Source of the DNA: an uncultured Clostridia bacterium
GTDB taxonomy: Bacteria > Bacillota_A > Clostridia > Oscillospirales > Oscillospiraceae
Reading direction: 5' to 3'
NCBI GenBank assembly: GCA_949289625.1
Contig: CASEPH010000149.1
Coordinates: 1-17,365, forward strand
DNA: 17,365 nucleotides
Position 1 is the first letter of the stretch, and every line of letters starts with the position of its first letter. Under the pieces are notes generated by a model, which had not been told where the DNA came from, did not search any database, and worked only from the letters and a program-made list of their open reading frames with translations. A program made the position numbers and the translations under genes. Shown one piece after another: positions 1-6,834 of this stretch.

Positions 1-34
1 CGTTTTGTTGCTTTTGAAAGTAAAAATATCAAAT

Positions 35-370
35 TTACTGCGAAGTTTTTGCTTGGATCAGGCTTTGTTTTTTCCAGATACCAGAATAGAAATATATGGC
101 GCTGATGAGGCCGGCAGAGAAGGGTGCCAGCATGCATCCCAAGAAAACCCCCGGGAGCCCCATGCCCAGCACAGAGGAAAACAGCCACGCCAGTGGGATC
201 CGCACCACCAGACCGTCTACGGTGCAGCACAGGAAGGACAGCATGCTAAAGCCCACACCATTGGCCATGGATTGAAATCCATCCAGGAAGCAGTGGGCAA
301 TGTAGGCGAAGGACATAAAGCGCAGATATTGGACGCCTACGGCAATGACTTCCGGTTCGCTAGCACTTGT
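35..370 (-). pseudogene. MATE efflux transporter, 3' remnant
   Basis: The - strand frame ends at a TAA at 35-37. From about position 367 downward it encodes roughly 110 residues that look like the C-terminal end of a MATE (multi-antimicrobial extrusion) Na+ or H+ coupled drug exporter. Recognisable pieces are EVIAVGVQYLRF, LDGFQSMANGVGF and VVRIPLAWLFSSVLGMGLPG, followed by a last hydrophobic helix and the basic tail GIWKKQ. MATE proteins are usually about 450 residues with 12 membrane helices, so about three quarters of the gene is missing. The frame stays open up to 457, but the residues coded upstream of 370 do not resemble a MATE protein and overlap the promoter of the next gene. I therefore read it as a decayed, 5'-truncated remnant. 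A gene fused to new upstream sequence is possible but less likely. Confidence 0.7.
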
Positions 371-413
371 ATCTGCGCAACCGACCTGTTTGCACCCTAT
401 GGTTCTGTTTGTG

Positions 414-442
414 TTGCACTTTCCGAAAAAGTCGGATATACT
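414..442 (+). promoter_or_regulatory. Candidate sigma-A promoter for the THUMP methyltransferase gene
   Basis: TTGCAC (414-419) and TATACT (437-442) are separated by 17 bp and lie about 45 bp upstream of the start codon at 489. The -10 matches consensus at 5 of 6 positions and the -35 at 3 of 6. It lies beyond the recognisable part of the MATE remnant. Confidence 0.4.
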
Positions 443-488
443 TATAGAATCAAGCAATGGCTTGCAATGGAAACGATAGGAGAATACT

Positions 489-1601
489 ATGTCTGATTAT
501 ACTTGTTCCGTCCCCTGCCTGTTTGGGCTGGAGGGCGTTGCTGCCCAGGAGCTTCGCAGATTGGAGATGCGAGATGTCCGGGGAGAAAATGGCCGGGTGC
601 TCTTTACCGGTTCTTTTCAGGATATCATCCGGGCCAATCTGTGGCTGCGAACCGGGGAGCGGGTGCTGCTGCGGTTGGCGGCATTTCCGGCCCGTACCTT
701 TGAGGAGCTGTTTCAGGGGGTACTGCATACACCACTGGAGGCATTTATCCCCAAGGACGGGGCATTTCCGGTGAAGGGGCACTGCCTTAATTCACAGCTC
801 CATTCCGTGCCGGACTGTCAAGCCATCATCAAAAAGGCGGCAGCTCAGCGGCTGGGACAGCACTATCATATGAATTGGCTGCCGGAGAACGGGGCGCTGT
901 ATCAGCTGCAATTCTCCATTATGAAGGATCAGGCGGAGCTGTTTTTGGACACCACCGGGGCGGGACTGCACAAGCGGGGCTATCGAGCTGTGGGCAATGA
1001 TGCGCCCCTGCGGGAAACGCTGGCGGCAGCCCTGGTGACACTGAGCCGGTACCGGGGCCGGGACAATTTTGTGGATCCCTTTTGCGGCTCGGGGACCATT
1101 GCCATTGAGGCAGCCATGATTGCCAAGAACCGGGCGCCGGGGCTGATGCGCTCCTTCTCCTGCCAGAAGTGGCAAATGAGCCGGGAAAAACTCTGGCAAA
1201 ACGCCCGGGAAGAGGCCATCAGCCGGGAATACCATGGGGATTATCGGATTTTTGCCTCAGACAACGACCCAAAATCCCTGTCCATCGCCCGCTCCAACGC
1301 CAAAAAGGCCGGAATGGACGACTGCATCGTCTTTTCCGAGGCGGATGCTGTGAAGCTGGAGCTTCCGGGTGGAAAGTCCGTGGTGGTGACCAATCCGCCC
1401 TATGGCCAGCGGATGCTGGAACAGCGGCAGGCCCAGCAGCTTTTGCGGGCCTTTGGCAAACATATGGCGGCCCAACGGGATTGTAATGTGTATATCATCT
1501 CCTCCGAAGAGGAGTTGGAACGGTATTACGGAAAAAAATGTACTAAAAAGCGCAAGCTATATAATGGTATGATCAAGTGCAATCTGTACATGTACTATTA
1601 A
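489..1601 (+). CDS. THUMP-domain class I SAM-dependent RNA methyltransferase (RlmL N-domain/YpsC family)
   Basis: This 370-residue protein is predicted to methylate the exocyclic N2 of a guanine in RNA, most likely 23S rRNA, using S-adenosylmethionine. Residues 1 to about 165 form the ferredoxin-like plus THUMP RNA-binding part. The Rossmann methyltransferase follows, with the SAM-binding motif FVDPFCGSGT at about 194-203 and the catalytic NPPYG at 302-306, which is typical of N2-guanine and N6-adenine methylases. The length matches the stand-alone Firmicute YpsC-type enzymes, not the roughly 700-residue E. coli RlmL/RlmK fusion. The start at 489 has AGGAGA at 478-483, about 5 bases ahead. 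polA lies 134 bp downstream, and no clear promoter was found in that gap. The exact target nucleotide cannot be told from sequence, so no symbol is given. Confidence 0.9.
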   Translation: MSDYTCSVPCLFGLEGVAAQELRRLEMRDVRGENGRVLFTGSFQDIIRANLWLRTGERVLLRLAAFPARTFEELFQGVLHTPLEAFIPKDGAFPVKGHCLNSQLHSVPDCQAIIKKAAAQRLGQHYHMNWLPENGALYQLQFSIMKDQAELFLDTTGAGLHKRGYRAVGNDAPLRETLAAALVTLSRYRGRDNFVDPFCGSGTIAIEAAMIAKNRAPGLMRSFSCQKWQMSREKLWQNAREEAISREYHGDYRIFASDNDPKSLSIARSNAKKAGMDDCIVFSEADAVKLELPGGKSVVVTNPPYGQRMLEQRQAQQLLRAFGKHMAAQRDCNVYIISSEEELERYYGKKCTKKRKLYNGMIKCNLYMYY

Positions 1602-1735
1602 ATAGTATATGGCGGATGCATGGGGCAAGACCAACAGAAACAGCAAGAAAGAGAAACGCTGCGGCACATGGCATATTTGCGGCTGGAGAATTCCGGCGGC
1701 AAGACCGAATGTGCCAGCGGAATGCGGGTGATAGA

Positions 1736-4315
1736 ATGAAACTGATGATTCTTGACGGTAACAGCGTGGTAAACCGGGCCTTTTATGGGGTGGGGTATCT
1801 CTCATCCCGGGCCGGGCAGCCTACGGGAGCAATTTACGGCTTCCTCAATATTATGCAGTCTCTTCTGGATGAAGAACAGCCCGATGCCCTAGCGGTGGCT
1901 TTTGATGAAAAAGGGCCTACGTTCCGACATGAGGCTTATTCCGGGTATAAGGCCACCCGAAAGCCAATGCCCGAGGATTTGGCATCCCAGATGCCAATTT
2001 TAAAGGATATTTTAAAGGCCATGCGGATCCCGATGTATTCTCTGGCGGGCTGGGAGGCGGATGATATTCTCGGCACCGCCGGACGAATTTGCGGCCAAGA
2101 GGGCTGGGACTGTGTGGTGGTGACAGGAGACCGGGATTCTCTTCAGCTGGTGGATGACCATGTGACCGTAAAGCTGGTCACCACCAAGGGTGGAAAGACC
2201 AAATCCGTCAATTATACCCCGGCGGTATTTGCCGAAGAATATGGTTTTTCACCCAAGGGCCTGATTGATCTGAAGGCCTTGATGGGGGATTCCTCCGACA
2301 ACTATCCCGGTGTGCCGGGCATCGGGGAAAAGACCGCCAAGGACTTGATGCAAAAATACGGTTCTTTGGATGAAGTCTATGCTCATGTAGAGGATGAGGC
2401 CCTCAAGCCTGCGGTGCGGCGTAAGCTGGCTGAGGGGAAGGAATCCGCCTATCAGAGCTATGAACTGGCCACCATCCGCTGCACGGCCCCGGTGGACTTT
2501 CACCCGGAGGAAAATTTGATACAGAAGTGGGATCGGCGTGCGGTGCTGGATCTGTTTCGCCAGCTGGAGTTTGGGCGACTCATCGAAAAATACCGGTTGC
2601 TGGAACCGGAACAGGAGGATTGCTTGGAGCAGGGACAGTCCTGCGTCACGGTCATTCCTGTGACAGACACCCAAAGCGCGGATCAGCTGCGGGCGGCTCT
2701 GGACGCCACAGAAACGGCTGCCGTGGCGGTTACCGAGGATCTGGAGGAAATGGCTGTTGCCATCTCCGACACGGTCTATACTGTGGCTTCGGCGGAATTG
2801 GGAATCATCGACTATGCCCAGCTGCTAGAGGAACTCTGGACCGGAAAAGTGCAAAAGGTCTGCCATGACAGAAAAACCATGGAGACAGGCCTGCTGGCCC
2901 GAGGGATTCAGGCAACGGGAATCGTCTATGATACAGCGCTGGGAGCCTACCTGCTGGAACCCTCCCGGTCCAAATATCCGCCGGTGACGCTGTGCCAGCA
3001 ATATTGTCAGAAAACCTTTTCCGAGGATCTGGCGGGACAGGCGTCGGCCATTTTGGCCCTGGGCCAGAAGCTGCCGGAGCTGCTTCTGGAAAATGGAATG
3101 GAGAAGGTTTATCAGGACATCGACTTTCCTCTCTGCCCGGTGCTCTCTGAAATGGAGCACACAGGGATTGCCGTGGATAAAAGCACCCTGACTGCCTTTG
3201 GAGAGATGCTGTCCCAGCGTATCTCCGACTGCGAAAGCCTGATTTACGGCTATGCCGGGGGACCATTCAACATTAACTCCACCAAACAGTTGGGGACGCT
3301 GCTCTTTGAGACCCTGGGGCTGCCCCATGGGAAAAAGACCAAGTCCGGCTATTCCACCAACATCGATGTTTTGGAATCTCTCCGGGATAAGCATCCCATT
3401 ATCCCCGCCATCATCGACTATCGAATGCTGACCAAGCTTCATTCCACCTATGCCGAAGGGCTGTTGAAGGTCATCGCCTCCGATGGCCGGATTCACACCA
3501 CATTTCAAAATATGGTCACTGCCACAGGGCGCCTTAGCTCCACGGATCCCAATTTGCAGAATATTCCTGTTCGGACCGAATTGGGCGGAGAGATTCGGAA
3601 AATGTTTGTGCCCGCCCCTGGCAATGTGCTGGTGGACGCGGACTACAGCCAGATCGAACTGCGGGTCCTGGCCCACATTGCCGACGATACCGCTATGCAG
3701 GAGGCTTTCCGGTCCGGGGAGGATTTCCACTCCGTGACCGCGGCCACAGTCTTTGGGGTGACGCCAGAGGAGGTAACGCCCCAGATGCGCCGCAGCGCCA
3801 AAGCGGTCAATTTCGGGATCGTCTACGGAATTTCCGACTTCTCCCTGGCAGGAGACATCGGAGTCACCCGGAAAGAGGCCCGGGCCTATATCGACAATTA
3901 TCTGGAGCACTATCAGGGTGTCCGCAGCTATATGAAGACGGTGGTAGAGCAGGCCAGACAGACGGGATATGTGGAGACTATGTATGGTCGTCGCCGGGCA
4001 TTGCCGGAGCTTCACAGCAGCAATTACAATGTGCGCACCGGCGCGGAGCGTATGGCCCTCAATACGCCCATTCAGGGAACGGCTGCCGACATCATCAAAA
4101 TCGCCATGATCCGTGTCCGGGAGCGAATGGAGCGGGAAGGCCTGCGTGCCAAGTTGGTTTTGCAGGTTCACGACGAACTGATTGTGGAATGCCCCCAGGA
4201 AGAGGCGGAACAGGTGCTTCGGTTGGTGACAGAGGAAATGGAGTCCGCTGCGGAATTGAAAGTACCTTTGGTGGCGGAGGCTCATGTGGGCAAGAGCTGG
4301 TACGATGCAAAATAG
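1736..4315 (+). CDS. polA: DNA polymerase I
   Basis: This 859-residue DNA polymerase I fills gaps, removes RNA primers and acts in repair. The N-terminal 5'-3' exonuclease (about 1-290) begins MKLMILDGNSVVNRAF and contains GDRDSLQLV. The middle domain (about 300-460) occupies the place of the 3'-5' proofreading exonuclease but lacks its acidic residues: the usual DTE motif reads as TED and the later aspartates are gone, so proofreading is probably absent, as in other Gram-positive PolA. The polymerase domain has motif A (DADYSQIELR, D636), the O-helix RRSAKAVNFGIVYG (685-698, K689) and motif C (QVHDELIVE, D813). The open frame extends 53 codons upstream, but ATG 1736 is the start: homology begins there and GGTGA lies at 1727-1731. 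rimI follows after 38 bp. Confidence 0.96.
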   Translation: MKLMILDGNSVVNRAFYGVGYLSSRAGQPTGAIYGFLNIMQSLLDEEQPDALAVAFDEKGPTFRHEAYSGYKATRKPMPEDLASQMPILKDILKAMRIPMYSLAGWEADDILGTAGRICGQEGWDCVVVTGDRDSLQLVDDHVTVKLVTTKGGKTKSVNYTPAVFAEEYGFSPKGLIDLKALMGDSSDNYPGVPGIGEKTAKDLMQKYGSLDEVYAHVEDEALKPAVRRKLAEGKESAYQSYELATIRCTAPVDFHPEENLIQKWDRRAVLDLFRQLEFGRLIEKYRLLEPEQEDCLEQGQSCVTVIPVTDTQSADQLRAALDATETAAVAVTEDLEEMAVAISDTVYTVASAELGIIDYAQLLEELWTGKVQKVCHDRKTMETGLLARGIQATGIVYDTALGAYLLEPSRSKYPPVTLCQQYCQKTFSEDLAGQASAILALGQKLPELLLENGMEKVYQDIDFPLCPVLSEMEHTGIAVDKSTLTAFGEMLSQRISDCESLIYGYAGGPFNINSTKQLGTLLFETLGLPHGKKTKSGYSTNIDVLESLRDKHPIIPAIIDYRMLTKLHSTYAEGLLKVIASDGRIHTTFQNMVTATGRLSSTDPNLQNIPVRTELGGEIRKMFVPAPGNVLVDADYSQIELRVLAHIADDTAMQEAFRSGEDFHSVTAATVFGVTPEEVTPQMRRSAKAVNFGIVYGISDFSLAGDIGVTRKEARAYIDNYLEHYQGVRSYMKTVVEQARQTGYVETMYGRRRALPELHSSNYNVRTGAERMALNTPIQGTAADIIKIAMIRVRERMEREGLRAKLVLQVHDELIVECPQEEAEQVLRLVTEEMESAAELKVPLVAEAHVGKSWYDAK

Positions 4316-4353
4316 ACGTGCAGAACGAAAAACGAAACAAATGGGGGATCGGG

Positions 4354-4809
4354 ATGAAGCTGCAGCCTATGACAATGGAATATGTTCCCCAGGTGGCTGC
4401 TCTGGAGAAGGCCTGTTTTTCAACCCCCTGGAGCGAGAGCTCCATTGGCGGTGAGCTGCAAAACCAGTGGGCTATTTGGCTGGTGGCGCTGGAAGGGGAT
4501 GCGCTGGCCGGATATCTCGGAGTTCAGTACGGTCCTGACGGCGCGGATATTATGACCATAGCCACAGCGCCGGCATTTCGGGGCCGTGGCGTGGGGCGAG
4601 CCTTGATTGCTGAGATGGCGGCCCGGCTGAAAAGCATGGGTCTGCAATGGCTGACCCTGGAGGTGCGACCCTCCAATACTGCTGCTCTGGGACTCTATGA
4701 GGCGATGGGCTTTCAGCAGGTGGGCAGACGGCCCAGGTATTATCGGGATCCGGTGGAGGATGCCATTTTGATGACACTGTTTTTTGAGGAGGAAGGAAAA
4801 TCATGCTGA
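4354..4809 (+). CDS. rimI: Ribosomal protein S18-alanine N-acetyltransferase
   Basis: This 151-residue GNAT-fold acetyltransferase is expected to transfer acetyl from acetyl-CoA to the N-terminal alanine of ribosomal protein S18. The acetyl-CoA pyrophosphate loop RGRGVGRAL is at 76-84. Other family marks are the CFSTPWSESS segment near the N-terminus, EVRPSN followed by A-LGLYEAMGF, and the end region RPRYYRDPVEDAILM. The start at 4354 follows GGGGGA at 4343-4348. The last 7 bases overlap tsaD, which suggests translational coupling. A rimI-tsaD neighbourhood is common in Firmicutes, where tsaB often joins it; tsaB and tsaE are not seen here. Length and motifs fit RimI, but closely related GNAT paralogues cannot be fully excluded. 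Confidence 0.9.
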   Translation: MKLQPMTMEYVPQVAALEKACFSTPWSESSIGGELQNQWAIWLVALEGDALAGYLGVQYGPDGADIMTIATAPAFRGRGVGRALIAEMAARLKSMGLQWLTLEVRPSNTAALGLYEAMGFQQVGRRPRYYRDPVEDAILMTLFFEEEGKSC

Positions 4810-5822
4810 TCCTTGGGATAGAGAGCTCCTGCGACGAGACTGCGGTATCCGTTGCCCGTGATGGCCGGGAAATTCTGTCCAACTGTATTTTAAGCCAGAT
4901 CGACATGCACGCCATCTATGGCGGCGTAGTGCCAGAAATTGCCTCCCGAAAGCACATTGAGGCCATTGCAGGACTGGCGGAACAGGCTCTCCAGGAGGCG
5001 GGAGTTACCAGAAAAGAACTGGACGCCATTGCGGTGACCTATGCCCCTGGATTGATCGGCGCACTGCTGGTGGGGGTGAATTTTGCCAAGGCAGCAGCGC
5101 TGGCGTTGGGAATTCCGCTGATTCCGGTACACCATATTCGGGGCCACATTGCCGCCAATTACATTGCCTTTCCGAAGCTGGAGCCTCCCTTTGTCTGTCT
5201 GAGCATCTCGGGGGGCAATACGCTGATTCTGGATGTGCGGGATTATACAGATACCCATGTTATGGGATCCACCAGAGATGATGCGGCGGGCGAGTGCTTT
5301 GATAAGATTGCCCGAGTGCTGGGGATGCCCTATCCCGGAGGCAAAGCCTTGGACGAAAAGAGCAATGGCGGCGACCCCGATGCGTTTTCACTGCCCCGAA
5401 CCAAGATCGCCGGCTATGATATGAGCTTTTCCGGACTGAAAACCGCTACGCTTAATATCATTCACAACGCTCAGCAGCGGGGAGAGGATTTTTCCGTGCC
5501 GGATCTGTGTGCCAGCTTTGTCTCTGCTGTGACGGATATGCTGGTACCTCGGACCATGGAAGCCCTGGCAGAAACCGGCTACGGAAAATTGGCCGTGGCA
5601 GGCGGTGTGGCGGCAAATTCCCATATTCGCAAGGCCTTTGAGGAGCAGTGCCGTCGCGTGGGAGCCAAGCTGTATATGCCGCCCCTCTCCCTCTGCGGAG
5701 ACAATGGGGCCATGATCGCCTGTCAGGGATACTATGAATTTCTTGCGGGAAATATTGCCGGCCAGGAACTCAATGCGGTGGCCTCTCTTTCCCTGGATTC
5801 CTGCGAATACGGGGGAAAATGA
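4803..5822 (+). CDS. tsaD: tRNA N6-adenosine threonylcarbamoyltransferase
   Basis: This 339-residue Kae1/TsaD (formerly Gcp) family protein transfers the threonylcarbamoyl group to A37 of ANN-decoding tRNAs, making t6A together with TsaB, TsaE and TsaC. It begins with the ASKHA phosphate-binding segment LILGIESSCDETAVSV. The metal-binding pair is H111 and H115 in HHIRGHIAANY. Later motifs are SISGGNT, FDKIARVLGMPYPGG and AVAGGVAANS. The start overlaps rimI by 7 bases and is served by AGGAGGAAGG at 4787-4796. tRNA-Thr(CGU), which reads ACG and is therefore an expected t6A substrate, lies about 455 bp downstream; this may be coincidence. A DnaA-box cluster follows the stop codon. Confidence 0.96.
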   Translation: MLILGIESSCDETAVSVARDGREILSNCILSQIDMHAIYGGVVPEIASRKHIEAIAGLAEQALQEAGVTRKELDAIAVTYAPGLIGALLVGVNFAKAAALALGIPLIPVHHIRGHIAANYIAFPKLEPPFVCLSISGGNTLILDVRDYTDTHVMGSTRDDAAGECFDKIARVLGMPYPGGKALDEKSNGGDPDAFSLPRTKIAGYDMSFSGLKTATLNIIHNAQQRGEDFSVPDLCASFVSAVTDMLVPRTMEALAETGYGKLAVAGGVAANSHIRKAFEEQCRRVGAKLYMPPLSLCGDNGAMIACQGYYEFLAGNIAGQELNAVASLSLDSCEYGGK

Positions 5823-5875
5823 ACCAAATTATTCTTACTTTTTTTCGATTTTTTGCTTGACAAAAAATTTTGTTA

Positions 5876-5889
5876 AATTTTATGTAAAC
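5876..5889 (+). repeat. 14-bp direct repeat, copy 1
   Basis: AATTTTATGTAAAC is repeated exactly at 6037-6050. The two copies flank the DnaA-box-like cluster, with 147 bp between them. The function is unknown. Confidence 0.75.
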
Positions 5890-5982
5890 AAAAAATACAG
5901 GGGAGCAACCGCAAAACAGATGTGTTTCTGGGGCGGAACAGGGGAAAGAACCTACAATTTCGGTGGAAATCCAGAGGACAAC

Positions 5983-6012
5983 TGTGGAAAACCCTGTGGA
6001 AACTGTGGATAA
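5983..6012 (-). promoter_or_regulatory. DnaA-box cluster (three tandem 9-mers)
   Basis: Read on the + strand the three 9-mers are TGTGGAAAA (5983-5991), TGTGGAAAC (5995-6003) and TGTGGATAA (6004-6012). The last is the exact complement of the consensus DnaA box TTATCCACA. The first fits the relaxed consensus TTWTNCACA, and the middle one differs from it at one position. All three point the same way and fall within 30 bp, which suggests cooperative DnaA binding. Candidate roles are DnaA titration or regulation of a neighbouring transcript. An origin is less likely: dnaA is absent and genes on both sides run the same way. Confidence 0.6.
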
Positions 6013-6036
6013 CTTTCATCAGGCGTGATTTCCGGT

Positions 6037-6050
6037 AATTTTATGTAAAC
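6037..6050 (+). repeat. 14-bp direct repeat, copy 2
   Basis: This is an exact copy of the 14-mer at 5876-5889 and lies 24 bp after the last DnaA-box-like 9-mer. Confidence 0.75.
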
Positions 6051-6130
6051 TGTTTGTAACTAATTTGATAATTCCCTGATCCTCTTATTTTGCATAAAAT
6101 GCGAGGTCTTCCGTCATAATGAAAATATAG

Positions 6131-6159
6131 TTGACGGAACTGTGGTTTTGTGATAAAAT
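6131..6159 (+). promoter_or_regulatory. Sigma-A promoter for the structured leader and tRNA-Thr
   Basis: TTGACG (6131-6136) and TAAAAT (6154-6159) are separated by 17 bp. Each element matches consensus at 5 of 6 positions. Transcription would start near 6166, about 112 bases ahead of the tRNA. Confidence 0.7.
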
Positions 6160-6165
6160 AACAAA

Positions 6166-6268
6166 GCTCCATTGAGGCCCTCCGTTGTGCCTTGTGCATA
6201 TTTGGCCACACCCCGAGGATACGGCTTGGGAAGCGATCCGAGTAGGGTGCAGAGGCATAGGCTTGGAA
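6166..6268 (+). ncRNA. Candidate structured RNA leader upstream of tRNA-Thr
   Basis: Five helices nest perfectly in order: AGGCC 6175-6179 with GGCTT 6260-6264 (one G-U), TGTGCC 6186-6191 with GGCATA 6254-6259 (one G-U), CACCC 6209-6213 with GGGTG 6245-6249, GGAT 6217-6220 with ATCC 6236-6239, and GCTT 6224-6227 with AAGC 6231-6234 closing a GGG loop. A GA/GA tandem mismatch sits just below the GGAT helix, and a large asymmetric internal loop (17 versus 4 bases) lies in the middle. The layout is a long irregular hairpin between a strong promoter and a tRNA. It recalls 6S RNA in outline, but it is shorter and I do not recognise the family. It has no T-box AGGGTGG-ACCGCG element and no SRP RNA motif. 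RNase P cleavage at the tRNA 5' end would release it as a separate RNA of about 110 bases. Confidence 0.4.
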
Positions 6269-6277
6269 CAAAAGAAT

Positions 6278-6353
6278 GCTGGTATAGCTCAGTCGGTAGA
6301 GCAGCTGATTCGTAATCAGCAGGTCGTGTGTTCGAGTCACATTACCAGCTCCA
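6278..6353 (+). tRNA. tRNA-Thr (anticodon CGU)
   Basis: The 76-base cloverleaf closes fully. The acceptor stem is GCTGGTA (6278-6284) with TACCAGC (6343-6349), followed by discriminator T6350 and a gene-encoded CCA at 6351-6353. The D arm is TAGCTCAGTCGGTAGAGCA. The anticodon stem GCTGA/TCAGC holds the loop TTCGTAA, with anticodon CGT at 6311-6313, which reads ACG (threonine). The T arm has GTGTG-TTCGAGT-CACAT with one G-U pair. Confidence 0.97.
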
Positions 6354-6383
6354 ATGATTTGGAATTCGAAGGGATTCCTGAAC

Positions 6384-6418
6384 AAAAGCTCCGAGAAATC
6401 GGAGCTTTTTCCTTTTTT
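6384..6418 (+). terminator. Intrinsic terminator after tRNA-Thr
   Basis: The stem AGCTCCGA (6387-6394) pairs with TCGGAGCT (6399-6406) around a GAAA tetraloop (6395-6398). It is preceded by AAA and followed by a T run with two C interruptions (6406-6419). It would end the leader/tRNA transcript. Confidence 0.9.
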
Positions 6419-6419
6419 T

Positions 6420-6777
6420 ATCTCAAAATAGAAATAAAAGAGCTTTTTTGAAAAATACAGGGATTCAGGCGCACAATATAAAAAATATGGTGTTTTTTTG
6501 ACTTGATTACATGAACAGTTGTATAACCAAAGATATAATGAGGAAAAAGAATTGCTCGAAAAGACAAGGAATGTCTCTGATAAAAACGGCAGTTTTAATG
6601 AAGTGCAGTGCGCTGCCATGCCCTGTGGTTTTGCAGCCAAATTGCCTTTGCCGGAGGAAAGACAGGCGCTGAGAGGAGAAATGGGAATGGTTTGTCTGCA
6701 ATAACCGAAGGAAATGCCTTCACAGCGGGCGAGAATTATAACCAGGATTGCGCTACCGAGCATTGCAGCAAACCTCG
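6420..6777. other. Stretch without a recognisable gene
   Basis: About 360 bp between the tRNA terminator and the macro-gene promoter. The left part is AT-rich and contains a possible weak promoter, TTGACT (6498-6503) with TATAAC (6522-6527) at 18 bp. A short frame at 6519-6704 (TTG start, no ribosome site, 61 residues) resembles nothing I know. Small dyads such as AAAAC/GTTTT near 6583-6598 and GGCAG/CTGCC are present. It may be a decayed gene or a short RNA; I cannot support either. Confidence 0.4.
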
Positions 6778-6806
6778 TTGACAGTTTCCTTTTTCCTTTA
6801 TATACT
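6778..6806 (+). promoter_or_regulatory. Near-consensus sigma-A promoter of the macro/ARH operon
   Basis: TTGACA (6778-6783, 6 of 6) and TATACT (6801-6806, 5 of 6) have a 17-bp spacer. Transcription should start near 6813, giving a leader of only about 22 bases before ATG 6835. This points to strong, probably constitutive expression, unless a repressor binds here. Confidence 0.85.
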
Positions 6807-6834
6807 GGAATCAAACAGATTATGGAGGGATACC

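Larger units (their letters stand above)
5823..6130. other. Non-coding region downstream of tsaD with repeats and a DnaA-box cluster
   Basis: I find no gene in this stretch. An AT-rich segment (about 5823-5896) contains TTGACA at 5857-5862 and the small dyad ACAAAA/TTTTGT, but no good -10 at the right distance. ACAGGGGA occurs twice, at 5897-5904 and 5938-5945. The 14-mer AATTTTATGTAAAC occurs at 5876-5889 and 6037-6050. Three DnaA-box-like 9-mers lie at 5983-6012. The short open frame across this area has no ribosome site of its own and runs from inside tsaD, so it is not a gene. Confidence 0.6.

Noticed and set aside
1586..1607. Palindromes GTACATGTAC and TACTATT-A-AATAGTA at the end of the methyltransferase gene
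   Set aside because: Short, AT-rich, partly explained by the codons for the Tyr-rich tail, with no T run or promoter; likely chance.
1577..1735. 53-codon N-terminal extension of PolA
   Set aside because: PolA homology starts at M in MKLMILDG (1736), which has its own GGTGA; the extension begins inside the methyltransferase gene.
2825..4285. 486-codon - strand frame
   Set aside because: It is the complement of polA, whose conserved motifs are on the + strand; no family match or ribosome site.
5734..6012. 92-codon + strand frame overlapping the end of tsaD
   Set aside because: Starts inside tsaD in another frame, has no ribosome site and runs through the DnaA boxes.
5823..6060. Chromosomal origin (oriC)
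   Set aside because: DnaA boxes and an AT-rich stretch are present, but there is no dnaA or dnaN, only three boxes, and genes on both sides run the same way. Kept only as a DnaA-box cluster.
6166..6277. T-box or SRP RNA in the leader
   Set aside because: The conserved T-box AGGGTGG/ACCGCG bulge and the SRP GGAAGCAGCC-type loop are absent, and no synthetase gene follows directly.
6519..6704. 61-codon frame with TTG start
   Set aside because: No ribosome site, no recognisable composition or family; not supported as a gene.
6041..6814. Long - strand open frame (257 codons) across the tRNA region
   Set aside because: It contains GNVTRTHDLLITNQ, the well-known false peptide made by translating tRNA-Thr backwards, and it has no ribosome site.
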